This document shows, one piece after another, positions 1-8,920 of a DNA stretch of 64,000 bases. The notes beneath the pieces were generated by a model. It was not told where the DNA came from. It saw nothing but the letters and a program-made list of their open reading frames with translations, and searched no databases. Within the stretch, counting starts at the first letter, position 1; the number at the start of each line of letters is the position of its first letter. Source of the DNA: an uncultured Clostridia bacterium (GTDB taxonomy: Bacteria; Bacillota; Clostridia; UBA1381); contig CAKSOE010000001.1 in the NCBI GenBank assembly GCA_934476675.1, positions 343,930 through 407,929 of the forward strand, in the 5' to 3' direction. The position numbers and the translations under genes were made by a program.

Positions 1-1452
1 GACGTAATACTCATTTCGGGTTATGACGGCGGAACGGGCGCAGCGCCGAGAACGGGCGTTTATAATGCCGGATTGCCGTGGGAGCTTGGAGTTGCGGAAA
101 CTCATCAGGCGCTTTTAATGAACAATCTGAGAAACCGTGTTACGATTGAAACTGACGGAAAGCTGCTCACGGGACGAGATGTAGCCGTTGCGGCTTTGCT
201 CGGTGCTGAGGAATACGGATTTGCAACAGGTCCTCTTATAGCGATGGGCTGTGTTATGATGAGGGTATGTAACCTTGATACTTGTCCGGTAGGTGTGGCA
301 ACACAGAATCCTAAGCTGAGAAGCCGTTTCTGCGGTAAGCCGGAATATATAGAAAACTTTATGCGCTTTATCGCACAGGATTTGAGGGAATGGATGGCAA
401 AGATAGGCGCAAGAACGGTTAACGACTTAATCGGTCATGTAGAGTATCTGTCGCAGAAGCGTGTTGAGCATAATGAGAAAGCGTCTATGGTTGATTTATC
501 GGCGTTGTTATATCAACCTAAAACCTGCTCGAACGATTTTGAGAGATACCACAATGTTATGCAGAATCATGAGCTTAATAAAACTCTTGATATGAATACA
601 CTGTTAAAGCTTTGCAAAAATGCGATAGAGGACGGCAGCAGAGTTGAGTCAAAAATGAAAATAAGAAATACCGACCGTGTAACAGGTACGATACTTTCTT
701 CGGAAATTGCCAGAAAGTACGGCGCAAAGGGTTTGCCGGAGGATACAATCAATCTGGAATTTGTAGGAAGCGCCGGACAGAGTTTCGGAGCGTTTTTGGC
801 GCCCGGTGTTACGCTTAAGCTTGCGGGGGATTCAAACGATTATATCGGCAAGGGCTTGTCGGGAGGTAAAATAATCGTTGTTCCGCCCGAAAATGCAAGC
901 TTTAATCCGAGTGAAAACGTAATTATCGGAAACGTTGCATTTTACGGAGCAATTTACGGCGAGGCGTATATAAGAGGTATAGCCGGCGAACGTTTCTGCG
1001 TCAGAAACAGCGGTATAAAAGCCGTTGTTGAGGGTGTTGGAGATCACGGCTGTGAATATATGACCGGCGGTGTGGTTGCCGTAATCGGAAAAACGGGCAG
1101 AAACTTTGCGGCAGGTATGTCGGGAGGTGTTGCATACGTTTACGATGAGGACGGAGACTTTAAAGAAAAATGCAATACAGGTCTGGCGGAACTTAATAAG
1201 CTTACCGCAAAGGATGCCGGAACGCTTAAAGAAATGCTTGAAAAGCATAAGGAATACACCGCATCGGAAACAGCGGCAAAAATACTCGATAATTTCGATG
1301 AAGAACTGAAGCATTTCATAAAAGTAATACCGACAGATTACAAAAAGGTTGTTACAATTATGGAGGAAGAGAAGAAAAAGGGTACGGATAATGACGAAGC
1401 CGCACTCATTGCTTTTGAAAATGTAACAGGCAAAAAGGTTGAAATTGCATAA
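1..1452 (+). CDS. gltB: Glutamate synthase large subunit, C-terminal part (5' end outside window)
   Basis: The frame is open from base 1, so the gene starts upstream. It encodes the end of the FMN-binding synthase domain: a glycine-rich stretch (GYDGGTGAAP) and AGLPWELG lie in the first 30 codons. A cysteine cluster in CVMMRVCNLDTCPVG follows, as in the 3Fe-4S site of GltB. The C-terminal part is the GXGXG beta-helix domain (GKGLSGGKIIV, GVGDHGCEYMTGG, GMSGGVAYVYDEDG). The enzyme makes glutamate from glutamine and 2-oxoglutarate in the cytoplasm together with GltD, encoded 66 bases downstream. The amidotransferase domain cannot be seen here. Confidence 0.96.
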   Translation, partial: DVILISGYDGGTGAAPRTGVYNAGLPWELGVAETHQALLMNNLRNRVTIETDGKLLTGRDVAVAALLGAEEYGFATGPLIAMGCVMMRVCNLDTCPVGVATQNPKLRSRFCGKPEYIENFMRFIAQDLREWMAKIGARTVNDLIGHVEYLSQKRVEHNEKASMVDLSALLYQPKTCSNDFERYHNVMQNHELNKTLDMNTLLKLCKNAIEDGSRVESKMKIRNTDRVTGTILSSEIARKYGAKGLPEDTINLEFVGSAGQSFGAFLAPGVTLKLAGDSNDYIGKGLSGGKIIVVPPENASFNPSENVIIGNVAFYGAIYGEAYIRGIAGERFCVRNSGIKAVVEGVGDHGCEYMTGGVVAVIGKTGRNFAAGMSGGVAYVYDEDGDFKEKCNTGLAELNKLTAKDAGTLKEMLEKHKEYTASETAAKILDNFDEELKHFIKVIPTDYKKVVTIMEEEKKKGTDNDEAALIAFENVTGKKVEIA

Positions 1453-1518
1453 ATATCAGATATGCCGTTTTGGTGAGGAATACTCATCAAAACGGTGATA
1501 TGGAAAGGAATGATTATA

Positions 1519-2988
1519 TTGGGAAAATCTACCGGCTTTTTGGAATATGAACGCAAGCTGCCCAAAGACAGATGCGTTAAAGAGAGAATATCCGATTGGG
1601 GAGAATTTCACACGCATATGGACCCTGCCGAATTGAAGCTTCAGGGCGCACGCTGTATGGATTGCGGCGTACCGTTTTGTCATACAGGTAAGATAGTCGG
1701 AAGAACATCTATCGGATGTCCGCTGAACAATCTTATTCCCGAGTGGAATGATTTGGTTTACAGAGGAGATATTGAAGAGGCATATAAGAGATTGTCACTG
1801 ACAAATAATTTTCCGGAATTTACGGGACGAGTGTGTCCGGCTTTGTGCGAGGGTTCATGTACGTTGGGTATGCACGATCCTCCGGTGACGATTAAAAATA
1901 TAGAATGTCATATTATTGACACGATGTTTGATGAAGATAAGGTTAAGCCGAGATTTCCGCAGAAATCAACCGAAAAGCGCATTGCGGTTATCGGCAGCGG
2001 CCCGTCGGGACTGGCGTGTGCCGACGAATTGAATCAGAAAGGACATCGCGTAACGGTATTTGAACGTGCAGACAGAGCAGGCGGTCTTTTGATGTACGGA
2101 ATACCTAACATGAAACTGGATAAAAGCGTTGTTCGGCGCAGAGTTGATTTGATGGAAAAAGAGGGAGTAGTATTTAAAACAAATACCGAAATAGGCAAAA
2201 ATTATCCGGCGGTGAATGTGGTTAACGAATTTGACGCAGTGGTTATTTGTACCGGTGCGACAAATCCGCGTCCTTTAAAGGTTGAGGGTGCGGAGCTTAA
2301 AGGCGTGCATTTTGCGGTTGACTATTTGAAACAGAACACAAAAAGTCTGCTTGATTCGGAACATAAGGACAGAAAGTTTATAAATGCCGAGGGCAAGAAT
2401 GTAGTTGTTGTCGGAGGCGGAGATACTGGCACAGACTGTATAGCAACGGCAATACGTCAGGGCTGCAACAGCGTTGTACAGCTTGAAATAATGCCGGAAC
2501 TTTCGGAAGAAAGACTTCCGTCAAATCCGTGGCCGGAATGGCCGAAGGTCAAAAAGACCGATTACGGACAGGAGGAAGCCATTGAGCTATACGGAAAAGA
2601 TCCGAGAGAATACCTTACAACCGTTACTAAGATAGAGGGTAATGATAAGGGTGAAATGACTAAAGTTCATACCGTTCAGGTAGAGTGGGTGAAAAATGAT
2701 AAGGGCGCAATGATTCCGAAACCAATTGAGGGAACGGAACAGGTTCGTGACTGCGATATGTTGCTTATAGCAATGGGATTTTTAGGACCGGAGCAGGATA
2801 TTATAAATCAGCTTACCTTAAAAACAAATGCCAGAAGCAATATCGATGCAAAAGAGGGAGACTTTGAAACAAGCTTGCGCGGCGTTTTTGCGGCAGGGGA
2901 CTGCCGCAGAGGTCAGAGCCTTGTCGTTTGGGCAATACGAGAGGGCAGAGAAGCCGCCGCAGCTGTCGACGGATTTTTAATGAAATAA
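1519..2988 (+). CDS. gltD: Glutamate synthase small subunit (NADPH, FAD)
   Basis: The product carries electrons from NADPH through FAD and Fe-S clusters to GltB. The N-terminal cysteine-rich domain shows CMDCGVPFCH, GCPLNN and CPALCEGSCTLG. Two dinucleotide-binding motifs follow (VIGSGPSGLACADEL, VVVGGGDTGTDCIATA), with AAGDCRRGQSLVVWAI near the end, all typical of GltD. I chose the TTG start at 1519 (MGKSTGFLEYER) because AAAGGAA lies at suitable spacing and this N-terminus matches the family. An upstream GTG at 1495 and ATG at 1510 are in frame but fit less well. It is co-transcribed with gltB. Confidence 0.94.
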   Translation: MGKSTGFLEYERKLPKDRCVKERISDWGEFHTHMDPAELKLQGARCMDCGVPFCHTGKIVGRTSIGCPLNNLIPEWNDLVYRGDIEEAYKRLSLTNNFPEFTGRVCPALCEGSCTLGMHDPPVTIKNIECHIIDTMFDEDKVKPRFPQKSTEKRIAVIGSGPSGLACADELNQKGHRVTVFERADRAGGLLMYGIPNMKLDKSVVRRRVDLMEKEGVVFKTNTEIGKNYPAVNVVNEFDAVVICTGATNPRPLKVEGAELKGVHFAVDYLKQNTKSLLDSEHKDRKFINAEGKNVVVVGGGDTGTDCIATAIRQGCNSVVQLEIMPELSEERLPSNPWPEWPKVKKTDYGQEEAIELYGKDPREYLTTVTKIEGNDKGEMTKVHTVQVEWVKNDKGAMIPKPIEGTEQVRDCDMLLIAMGFLGPEQDIINQLTLKTNARSNIDAKEGDFETSLRGVFAAGDCRRGQSLVVWAIREGREAAAAVDGFLMK

Positions 2989-3035
2989 TATAAGCTCCTT
3001 TTAGACAAAAAAGTATAAAATTTATTAAAAATCTC

Positions 3036-3064
3036 TTGACAAATCTTTCAATCGGTAGTATAAT
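3036..3064 (+). promoter_or_regulatory. Sigma-A promoter of the liv operon
   Basis: TTGACA (3036-3041), a 17-base spacer and TATAAT (3059-3064) form a perfect consensus promoter in the 378-base gap between gltD and livK. It implies a 5' leader of roughly 295 nt before the livK start. Confidence 0.88.
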
Positions 3065-3236
3065 ATTATCATTGAATTTTCATCAAGAGGTTGAAAAAGT
3101 GCTGTTTGATTTACAAAAGCATTCGGCACTACTGCTAAACCGGCGGCGTGTTTTAACTTCTGCGCAAATAGTTATATTATTTGGTCTAAAAGGGTAAAGT
3201 GTTTAATATTGTTATTTGCCGTTTTAAAAATATAAT

Positions 3237-3299
3237 GCTGCTGATGATATAAAAATCAATTTAATTAGTATAAAAGCAGCGTTTAAAATGCTGCTTTTT
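3237..3299 (+). promoter_or_regulatory. Candidate attenuator in the livK leader (terminator with competing upstream arm)
   Basis: AAAGCAGC (3273-3280) pairs with GCTGCTTT (3290-3297), followed by a short T run: an intrinsic terminator placed before livK. An identical GCTGCT at 3237-3242 could pair with AGCAGC (3275-3280) instead and so prevent the terminator. An earlier stem (GTGCTG with CGGCAC, about 3101-3127) shows the leader is folded. I see no T-box sequence or riboswitch class I recognise. The terminator may simply limit read-through, but the alternative arm favours attenuation. Confidence 0.5.
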
Positions 3300-3366
3300 G
3301 TGTTTATACAAAGCAATGATGAAATTTTAAGAAATTTAGTGCCGTAAGGCGAAGGGAGAAATTATT

Positions 3367-4530
3367 ATGAAGAAGTCTATGAAAAAAATGATGGCATTCG
3401 GACTTAGTGCGGTTCTCGGTATGTCGTGTCTGACAGGCTGCGGTAACGGAGGTTCCGGCGGCGGAAAGGGAAGCGGAGACAGCTATACCGCAAATAACAC
3501 CGAGTTCTTTATCGGAGGTACAGGACCGCTTACAGGTGATGCTTCTTCTTACGGTATGTCAGTACAGAACGGAGCCAAACTCGCAATAAAGGAAATTAAC
3601 GATGCCGGCGGTCTTAACGGCATAAAGTTTAAGTTTGATATGAAGGACGACAAGGCTACTGCGGCTGACGCAGCAACAGGCTACGATACATTGTATGAAG
3701 CAGGTATGCAGGCTTCAATCGGAGCTACAACATCGGGTTCATGTGATTCATTCGCATCAAAGGCTGCTGAGGACGAGGTATTTGTGCTTACTCCTTCGGC
3801 ATCTGCCGCAAACGTAATCGCGAACAGACCTACTGTATTCCGTGTATGTTTCGGCGACCCCGACCAGGGAGTTCTTGCAGCAGAGGAGCTTACAAACAAA
3901 TACACGAAGATAGGCGCTATTTATGATACAAGTGACGCTTATTCGTCGGGTGTATACGAAGCATTTGAAGGTGAAATGAAGAAGCTCAACAGAGAGTTTA
4001 CAACACAGACTTTTGATGCCGAAAACAAGAAAGACTTTACAACACAGGTTGAAGCTTTAAAGGATTGCGATGTAATCTTCCTGCCGATTTATTACACAGA
4101 AGCAGGTACAATTGCAAAGACAGCAGCTGCAAAGGGCAGCAAGGCTGTATTGTTCGGATGCGACGGATTTGACGGTATCGCAGGACAGCTTGACTCCGGC
4201 GCTGCAAACGAAATCAAGTATATCACACCGTTTGACGTAAACAGCACAGAGCCTGCAACAAAGAAGTTTGTTGAAGAGTATAAAGCTGAATATAATGCAA
4301 CTCCGGATCAGTTTGCTGCTGACGGATATGACGCTGTAATGACTATTTACGAGGCAATGAAAAAAGCTAACGTAAACGATGTTAAGATCAGTGCGGTAGA
4401 TTTGAGTAAGGTTCTTGTTTCAACTCTTACATCAGCTGACTTCAAGCATGAGGGTGCAACCGGTACAATGACATGGGATGAATCGGGTGCGTGCAAAAAG
4501 ACTCCGCAGATTGTAGAATTGAACAAGTAA
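3367..4530 (+). CDS. livK: Branched-chain amino acid ABC transporter substrate-binding lipoprotein
   Basis: This is the extracytoplasmic binding protein of a LIV-type importer. It has a lipoprotein signal peptide (KK residues, a hydrophobic stretch, lipobox LTGC near residue 25) followed by a Gly/Ser-rich tether. The mature part is a periplasmic-binding fold of LivJ/LivK type (FIGGTGPLTGDASSYG, NGAKLAIKEINDAGG). At 387 residues it has normal family length. GAAGGGAG precedes the ATG. Permease and ATPase genes follow directly. Specificity within the leucine/isoleucine/valine family is not readable from sequence. Confidence 0.95.
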   Translation: MKKSMKKMMAFGLSAVLGMSCLTGCGNGGSGGGKGSGDSYTANNTEFFIGGTGPLTGDASSYGMSVQNGAKLAIKEINDAGGLNGIKFKFDMKDDKATAADAATGYDTLYEAGMQASIGATTSGSCDSFASKAAEDEVFVLTPSASAANVIANRPTVFRVCFGDPDQGVLAAEELTNKYTKIGAIYDTSDAYSSGVYEAFEGEMKKLNREFTTQTFDAENKKDFTTQVEALKDCDVIFLPIYYTEAGTIAKTAAAKGSKAVLFGCDGFDGIAGQLDSGAANEIKYITPFDVNSTEPATKKFVEEYKAEYNATPDQFAADGYDAVMTIYEAMKKANVNDVKISAVDLSKVLVSTLTSADFKHEGATGTMTWDESGACKKTPQIVELNK

Positions 4531-4633
4531 TTGTTTGAATTTGAATATTAAAAAGGGGTTTGGTTGGGCAGAGTGTGTCCAACCAAATCTGCGTTAAAAA
4601 AATCTTTTATTTAAGAGGGGAAAGGGAGAAACT

Positions 4634-5497
4634 ATGAGTACATTCATTGACGGACTGAGCCTCGGAAGCATCTATGCTCTGATTGCGCTCGGATACACAA
4701 TGGTTTACGGAATTGCCAAAATGCTGAACTTTGCACACGGCGATATTATCATGGTCGGTGCATATGCGATATTGGTATCGCTTTTGGCAGGCGGACATCC
4801 GGTTACGGCTATTATGATATCCGTCGTAATTTGTACGGTTTTGGGTATGGCTACGGAAAGACTGGCATACAGGCCGCTTCGTGATGCGTCGCCGCTGGCG
4901 GTGCTTATTACGGCGATTGGTGTCAGCTATCTTTTGCAGAGTATTGCACAGCTTATTTTCGGAGCGGAAACACGTCCGGTAACGATTGCAAACTTTCAGC
5001 CCATCCAAATAGGAGAGCTTAGAATAAGCGTAGCAACGCTTATCACACTTGGCGTCGGTGCGGTTATAATGGCTGCGCTCACATGGTTTGTAAACAAAAC
5101 AAGACTTGGACGCGCTATGCAGGCAGTGTCTGAGGACAGAGGTGCGGCTCAGCTTATGGGAATTAACGTAAATATGATTATTACAATAACTTTTGCAATA
5201 GGTTCGGCGCTTGCAGCTTTTGCGAGTGCATTTTACCTCATGCAGATTCCGAACACCAGTCCTACACTTGGTTCAATGCCGGGTATTAAGGCATTTACAG
5301 CCGCAGTTATAGGAGGCATAGGCTCAATTCCGGGCGCTATGGTAGGCGGAGTGTTCCTGGGCGTCATTGAAAAAATATCGTTAAGTATTCCTGTGCTTGC
5401 ACCGTATACAACGGCTTTTGAGTTTGGATTCCTTATTCTCATTCTTCTTGTTAAGCCAACGGGTCTGCTCGGTAAAGTACGCAGAGAGAAGGTGTGA
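4634..5497 (+). CDS. livH: Branched-chain amino acid ABC transporter permease LivH
   Basis: Hydrophobic integral membrane protein of 287 residues starting MSTFIDGLSLGSIYALIALGYTMVYG, a typical LivH N-terminus, with LNFAHGDIIM in the first loop and GIGSIPGAMVGG before the last helices. It forms the transmembrane channel with LivM. AGAGGGGAAAGGGAGA lies before the ATG. The coding end overlaps the region upstream of livM. Confidence 0.95.
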   Translation: MSTFIDGLSLGSIYALIALGYTMVYGIAKMLNFAHGDIIMVGAYAILVSLLAGGHPVTAIMISVVICTVLGMATERLAYRPLRDASPLAVLITAIGVSYLLQSIAQLIFGAETRPVTIANFQPIQIGELRISVATLITLGVGAVIMAALTWFVNKTRLGRAMQAVSEDRGAAQLMGINVNMIITITFAIGSALAAFASAFYLMQIPNTSPTLGSMPGIKAFTAAVIGGIGSIPGAMVGGVFLGVIEKISLSIPVLAPYTTAFEFGFLILILLVKPTGLLGKVRREKV

Positions 5498-5499
5498 TT

Positions 5500-6657
5500 A
5501 TGGCAGGATATTTTGTAAGCGTAAAAAAGGGTTTTAAAATTAAAAATTATATCAGTTATATCATGGTCGGATTATTCTTTGTAATATCGCTGATTATGAT
5601 GGCAACGGGCAATCTTAACCGTTCATCACAAAATCTGATTACACAGATGTCGTATTCGATCATTCTTGCCGTTTCACTGAACCTTGTTGTAGGCTTCTTG
5701 GGCGAACTGAGTTTGGGTCATGCCGGATTTATGTGTATCGGCGCATATCTCGGCTGCTTTATTGCAAATCAGCTTCACTCGGTTATAAGCTCAAACCTTG
5801 CGGTACTTATCATATCAATGCTGATAGGCGGTGTAATCGCGGCAGTGTTCGGATTGATTATCGGTCTGCCGGCATTAAGATTAAAAGGCGACTACCTGGC
5901 AATCGTTACACTGGCATTCGGAGAAATCGTAAGAACAATATTTAAAAATTTAAAACTGTTCGGCGGCGCTTTGGGACTTTCCACAACAAAGTACGGTTCG
6001 GATTTGTTTATTGTTGCATTGGTTGTTGTGCTTATAACGCTGTTTATTATTCAGAACCTTGTGCGAAGCAAGCACGGCAGAGCAATTACGGCGATAAGAG
6101 ATAACGAAATTGCGGCAAAGGCAATGGGAATAAATGTAACGTACTATAAACTGTTTGTGTTTGTTGTATCGGCATTTTTTGCTGGGATAGCAGGAGTCAT
6201 ATACGGTCATTACGCAACACCGGTGCTGTATTCGTTCTTTTCCTACAACTATTCAATAGAAATACTGGTAATGGTTGTATTGGGCGGTATGGGCAGCATT
6301 AACGGTTCAATTATAGCAGCGGCGCTTATTACATTCATTAACTTCCAGCTTACCACAAAGCTGTCGGGAGATTTGGCAGCATTGAAATTCCTGATTTATG
6401 CCCTGATACTCATTAGCCTGGTAATACTCAACAACGCTCCGGCATTAGCTCCTTTAAAGGAACGTCTCAGCGTAAAAAAAGGTATGAAAAAGCTTGGCAA
6501 TAAAATAGCCGATGCAATAAAGGAAAAAGACGATCCCTCTAAAATTAAAGATGACGATGTAGCATGGGACAGAATACCGTCAAAAATAGACATGAATGCG
6601 CTTTTGTCAACTGACGCAACACCCCAGAATAACACGCAGAAGAAAGAGGAGGATTAA
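5500..6657 (+). CDS. livM: Branched-chain amino acid ABC transporter permease LivM
   Basis: Second permease subunit, about 385 residues with many membrane segments, LGHAGFMCIGAY and the EAA-like loop around IRDNEIAAKAMGIN, then GGMGSINGS. The ATG at 5500 is preferred to a GTG at 5494 because AGAGAAGG ends seven bases upstream; livH ends at 5497. The C-terminal about 60 residues are a hydrophilic, charged tail (LSVKKGMKKLGNK onward, rich in Lys and Asp). That tail is longer than in many LivM proteins. Confidence 0.94.
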   Translation: MAGYFVSVKKGFKIKNYISYIMVGLFFVISLIMMATGNLNRSSQNLITQMSYSIILAVSLNLVVGFLGELSLGHAGFMCIGAYLGCFIANQLHSVISSNLAVLIISMLIGGVIAAVFGLIIGLPALRLKGDYLAIVTLAFGEIVRTIFKNLKLFGGALGLSTTKYGSDLFIVALVVVLITLFIIQNLVRSKHGRAITAIRDNEIAAKAMGINVTYYKLFVFVVSAFFAGIAGVIYGHYATPVLYSFFSYNYSIEILVMVVLGGMGSINGSIIAAALITFINFQLTTKLSGDLAALKFLIYALILISLVILNNAPALAPLKERLSVKKGMKKLGNKIADAIKEKDDPSKIKDDDVAWDRIPSKIDMNALLSTDATPQNNTQKKEED

Positions 6658-6658
6658 T

Positions 6659-7432
6659 ATGGCTGAGAAATATATGCTTGAAACCAAAAACCTCGGAATT
6701 TCTTTCGGCGGTTTGAAGGCTGCGCAGGATATAAATTTAAAAATAAAGAAAAATCAGCTGTACGGACTTATCGGACCAAACGGCGCAGGAAAAACAACAA
6801 TTTTTAATATGCTGACGGGTGTGTATGCACCGACAACAGGCAGCTTTTATCTTGACGGTGAGGATTTGACGGGAAAATCACAGGAGACGATTAACCATAA
6901 GGGTATAGCGAGGACTTTCCAGAATATACGTCTGTTTAATAATATGAGCGTTATAAGAAACGTATTGGTTGGTCTGCATAATCAGCCGGAGTTTAAATGC
7001 AATCCGTTTGAGAGTATGTTAAGACTGCCTCGTCATTTTGACTGTGAAACGCGTATAAGAGCAAGAGCAAAGGAAATTTTGAGAATTTTCGGATTGGAGG
7101 AAGAAAGAAACAATCTTGCCTGCAATCTGCCTTACGGCAAACAGAGAAAACTCGAAATAGCGAGAGCGCTTGCAACAAATCCTAAGCTGCTGCTTCTTGA
7201 TGAACCAGCAGCGGGCATGAACCCTAATGAAACAGAAGAACTTATGGAAACTATTTTCTTTATCAGAAAAGAGTTTGACATGACAATTTTACTTATAGAG
7301 CATGACTTGAAATTTGTTTCGGGTCTGTGTGATGAGATTACGGTATTGAATTTCGGAACAACGCTTGTTCAGGGTAAGGTAAATGATGCGCTGAATGATC
7401 CCGAAGTTATAAAAGCTTATATAGGCGAGTAA
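6659..7432 (+). CDS. livG: Branched-chain amino acid ABC transporter ATPase LivG
   Basis: Cytoplasmic ABC ATPase. Walker A is GPNGAGKTT, Q-loop ARTFQNIRLF, Walker B LLLLDEPAAGMNP and the H-loop LLIEHD. The signature region reads LPYGKQRKLEIARAL, the usual variant in LivG. The ATG at 6659 follows GAGGAGGAT with good spacing; an upstream in-frame extension lacks support. It works with LivF on the LivH-LivM pore. Confidence 0.95.
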   Translation: MAEKYMLETKNLGISFGGLKAAQDINLKIKKNQLYGLIGPNGAGKTTIFNMLTGVYAPTTGSFYLDGEDLTGKSQETINHKGIARTFQNIRLFNNMSVIRNVLVGLHNQPEFKCNPFESMLRLPRHFDCETRIRARAKEILRIFGLEEERNNLACNLPYGKQRKLEIARALATNPKLLLLDEPAAGMNPNETEELMETIFFIRKEFDMTILLIEHDLKFVSGLCDEITVLNFGTTLVQGKVNDALNDPEVIKAYIGE

Positions 7433-7450
7433 AAGGGGGGGTGTTTGAAA

Positions 7451-8161
7451 ATGTCAATGTTGGAAATCAGAGATCTTCAAGTTTACTATGGAGTAATTCA
7501 GGCGTTAAAGGGTATAAGCTTTGATGTAAATGAAGGCGAAATCGTAACGTTAATCGGCGCAAACGGCGCCGGAAAAACAACCACGATGCAGAGCATTATG
7601 GGACTTATTCCGGCAAAACACGGAACGATAGCATATCAGGGAGAAATGATAAATAAAGTTCCGCCGCATAAGATTGTAAAACTCGGAATGACGCAGGTGC
7701 CGGAGGGCAGACGGATTTTTCAGGAGCTTACGGTGTATGAAAATCTTCTTATGGGCGCTTACACACAAAAAGATGCAAAACTAAAAAAACATGATATTGA
7801 ATATGTATACGGAAAATTTCCGCGACTTAAAGAAAGAAAAAATCAGATAGCCGGAACATTATCCGGCGGTGAGCAGCAAATGCTGGCTATGGGACGCGCA
7901 TTGATGAGCCGTCCTAAGCTGCTGATGCTTGATGAGCCGTCAATGGGGTTGTCGCCGCTATTGGTTGATCAGGTGTTTAAGATTATACAGGAAATTCACA
8001 AGGACGGCACAACAATTCTTTTGGTTGAGCAAAATGCCGGAAAATCACTTGCGATTTCAGATCGTGCATATGTACTTGAAAACGGTAAAATAGCATACAG
8101 CGGAACAGGCAAGGAGCTTATGGAGAGTGAAAATATCAAAAAAGCATATCTTGGCGGTTGA
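7451..8161 (+). CDS. livF: Branched-chain amino acid ABC transporter ATPase LivF
   Basis: Second ABC ATPase: Walker A GANGAGKTT, signature LSGGEQQMLAMGRAL, Walker B LLMLDEPSMGLSP, H-loop LLVEQN. Start MSMLEIRDLQVYYG at 7451 is preceded by AAAAGGGGGGG. It is the last gene of the operon and is followed six bases later by a strong terminator. Confidence 0.95.
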   Translation: MSMLEIRDLQVYYGVIQALKGISFDVNEGEIVTLIGANGAGKTTTMQSIMGLIPAKHGTIAYQGEMINKVPPHKIVKLGMTQVPEGRRIFQELTVYENLLMGAYTQKDAKLKKHDIEYVYGKFPRLKERKNQIAGTLSGGEQQMLAMGRALMSRPKLLMLDEPSMGLSPLLVDQVFKIIQEIHKDGTTILLVEQNAGKSLAISDRAYVLENGKIAYSGTGKELMESENIKKAYLGG

Positions 8162-8166
8162 CAATA

Positions 8167-8208
8167 AAAAATACGCATATCACTCCTAAAAGCGATATGC
8201 GTATTTTT
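8167..8208 (+). terminator. Terminator of the liv operon
   Basis: A 15-bp perfect stem (8167-8181 with 8194-8208) with a 12-base loop and A/T-rich flanks that give a T run on both strands. It ends the liv operon. Bases 8209-8335 hold nothing I recognise. Confidence 0.9.
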
Positions 8209-8335
8209 GAATGAATAATGTCGTGTAGATTGTTTTATTTGTCTTTGCTGCGGCAAAGAAACAGATAAATTCAATGATTAAAGAAAAAGTATATAAGTTT
8301 GTTCTGTAATTGGGTGGAATAAACCCTATAATATA

Positions 8336-8368
8336 AAAAAATAACCGCAGTTTATGCGGTTATTTTTT
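8336..8368 (-). terminator. Original host terminator of tRNA-Thr
   Basis: A 14-bp stem (8336-8349 with 8355-8368) around a 5-base loop, with a T run, lies directly downstream of the left copy of the tRNA 3' half. Before integration this would have ended the tRNA-Thr transcript. It is now separated from the functional tRNA by the prophage. Confidence 0.8.
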
Positions 8369-8369
8369 A

Positions 8370-8414
8370 TGGAGCTAACGAGCGGAGTCGAACCGCCGAC
8401 CTCTTCATTACCAA
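8370..8414. repeat. attL: 45-bp copy of the tRNA-Thr 3' half
   Basis: Identical to 62237-62281. It starts at the encoded CCA end and stops at the far edge of the anticodon loop (TTGGTAA on the minus strand). Beyond 8414 the tRNA sequence is lost, so this copy is a non-functional fragment left at the far end of the prophage. Confidence 0.93.
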
Positions 8415-8533
8415 ATATGCGGCTTAGGAGCTGTAAAACCGCTGAAACACACTTAAAATAAGGCTTAAACACGTGCTTTATCTTGTTTTTGTTTTCCTCT
8501 GTTACCCTGTTTTTTACTGCTTTTATCGCCGTG

Positions 8534-8561
8534 TTGTAGTACAAATTGTAGTAAATACTAC
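8534..8561. promoter_or_regulatory. Possible integrase arm-type sites (left)
   Basis: Two direct copies of TTGTAGTA spaced by 13 bases lie about 120 bp inside attL. A similar pair lies about 75 bp inside attR (around 62150-62168). Paired short repeats near both ends fit arm-type sites of tyrosine recombinases. The motif is short and resembles common phage sequence, so support is weak. The rest of 8415-8586 shows no gene I can defend. Confidence 0.3.
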
Positions 8562-8586
8562 AGCGGTAAAAACATCTATAAGAACA

Positions 8587-8780
8587 TACCATAGTATAAT
8601 ATACTATATATCTATTATAATAAATATACTATATATAATATTATATAATTATAATTTAATATATAAATAATATATTGTTATGTTATTTTTTAAGGGGGGT
8701 ATATAGTTTTGGTATTCCTTTTGGGAGTACGTTTTATATATAGCCCCCTTTTAAAAAATTCAGATTATATATTTTTTCGC
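8587..8780. repeat. AT-rich stem-loop repeat, copy A
   Basis: About 100 bp of almost pure A/T is followed by a long imperfect hairpin. The outer stem is AAGGGGG, one mismatch, TATATA (8692 onward) paired with TATATA...CCCCCTT; the inner stem is GTATTCC with GGAGTAC. A T-rich tail ends in TTTTTTCG. It matches copy B at 33082-33266 in order and in most bases. Inner-stem bases differ between copies but pairing is kept. No protein is encoded here. Function unknown; see findings. Confidence 0.8.
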
Positions 8781-8809
8781 TTGACTTTTTGCAAAAGCTG
8801 TAGTACAAT
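8781..8809 (+). promoter_or_regulatory. Promoter of the antisense antitoxin RNA
   Basis: TTGACT (8781-8786), a 17-base spacer and TACAAT (8804-8809) point rightward into the 3' part of the toxin transcript. No plus-strand gene follows closely, so it most likely makes the small RNA. Confidence 0.75.
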
Positions 8810-8822
8810 GATTATAGAAAAT

Positions 8823-8849
8823 AAAAACCGCCCGTCGTAAGACAGGCGG
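8823..8849 (-). terminator. Terminator of the toxin mRNA
   Basis: Read on the minus strand, CCGCC T GTC (loop TTAC) GAC G GGCGG is followed by TTTTTATTTT. This is a good intrinsic terminator about 100 nt after the toxin stop codon. Confidence 0.75.
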
Positions 8850-8920
8850 CGTAACGCGGAATTACTTTGACGTTCCGCAAACGGTTGTCTATTTTTACGT
8901 TAGGCATTACCTAACAAAAC

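Noticed and set aside
832..1314. Long minus-strand frame inside gltB
   Set aside because: It lies opposite a strongly conserved coding region and has a Cys/Phe-rich composition typical of an antisense shadow; no start signals.
3065..3366. T-box or known amino acid riboswitch before livK
   Set aside because: No T-box GGGTGGNACCGCG-like element or other known riboswitch core was found; only terminator and competing arm are visible.
8415..8592. Minus-strand frame of 88 codons spanning the attL region
   Set aside because: It runs through the tRNA fragment and terminator and has no ribosome site.
8587..8780. AT-rich repeats as CRISPR array
   Set aside because: There are only two copies 24 kb apart and no spacer pattern; no cas genes occur in the window.
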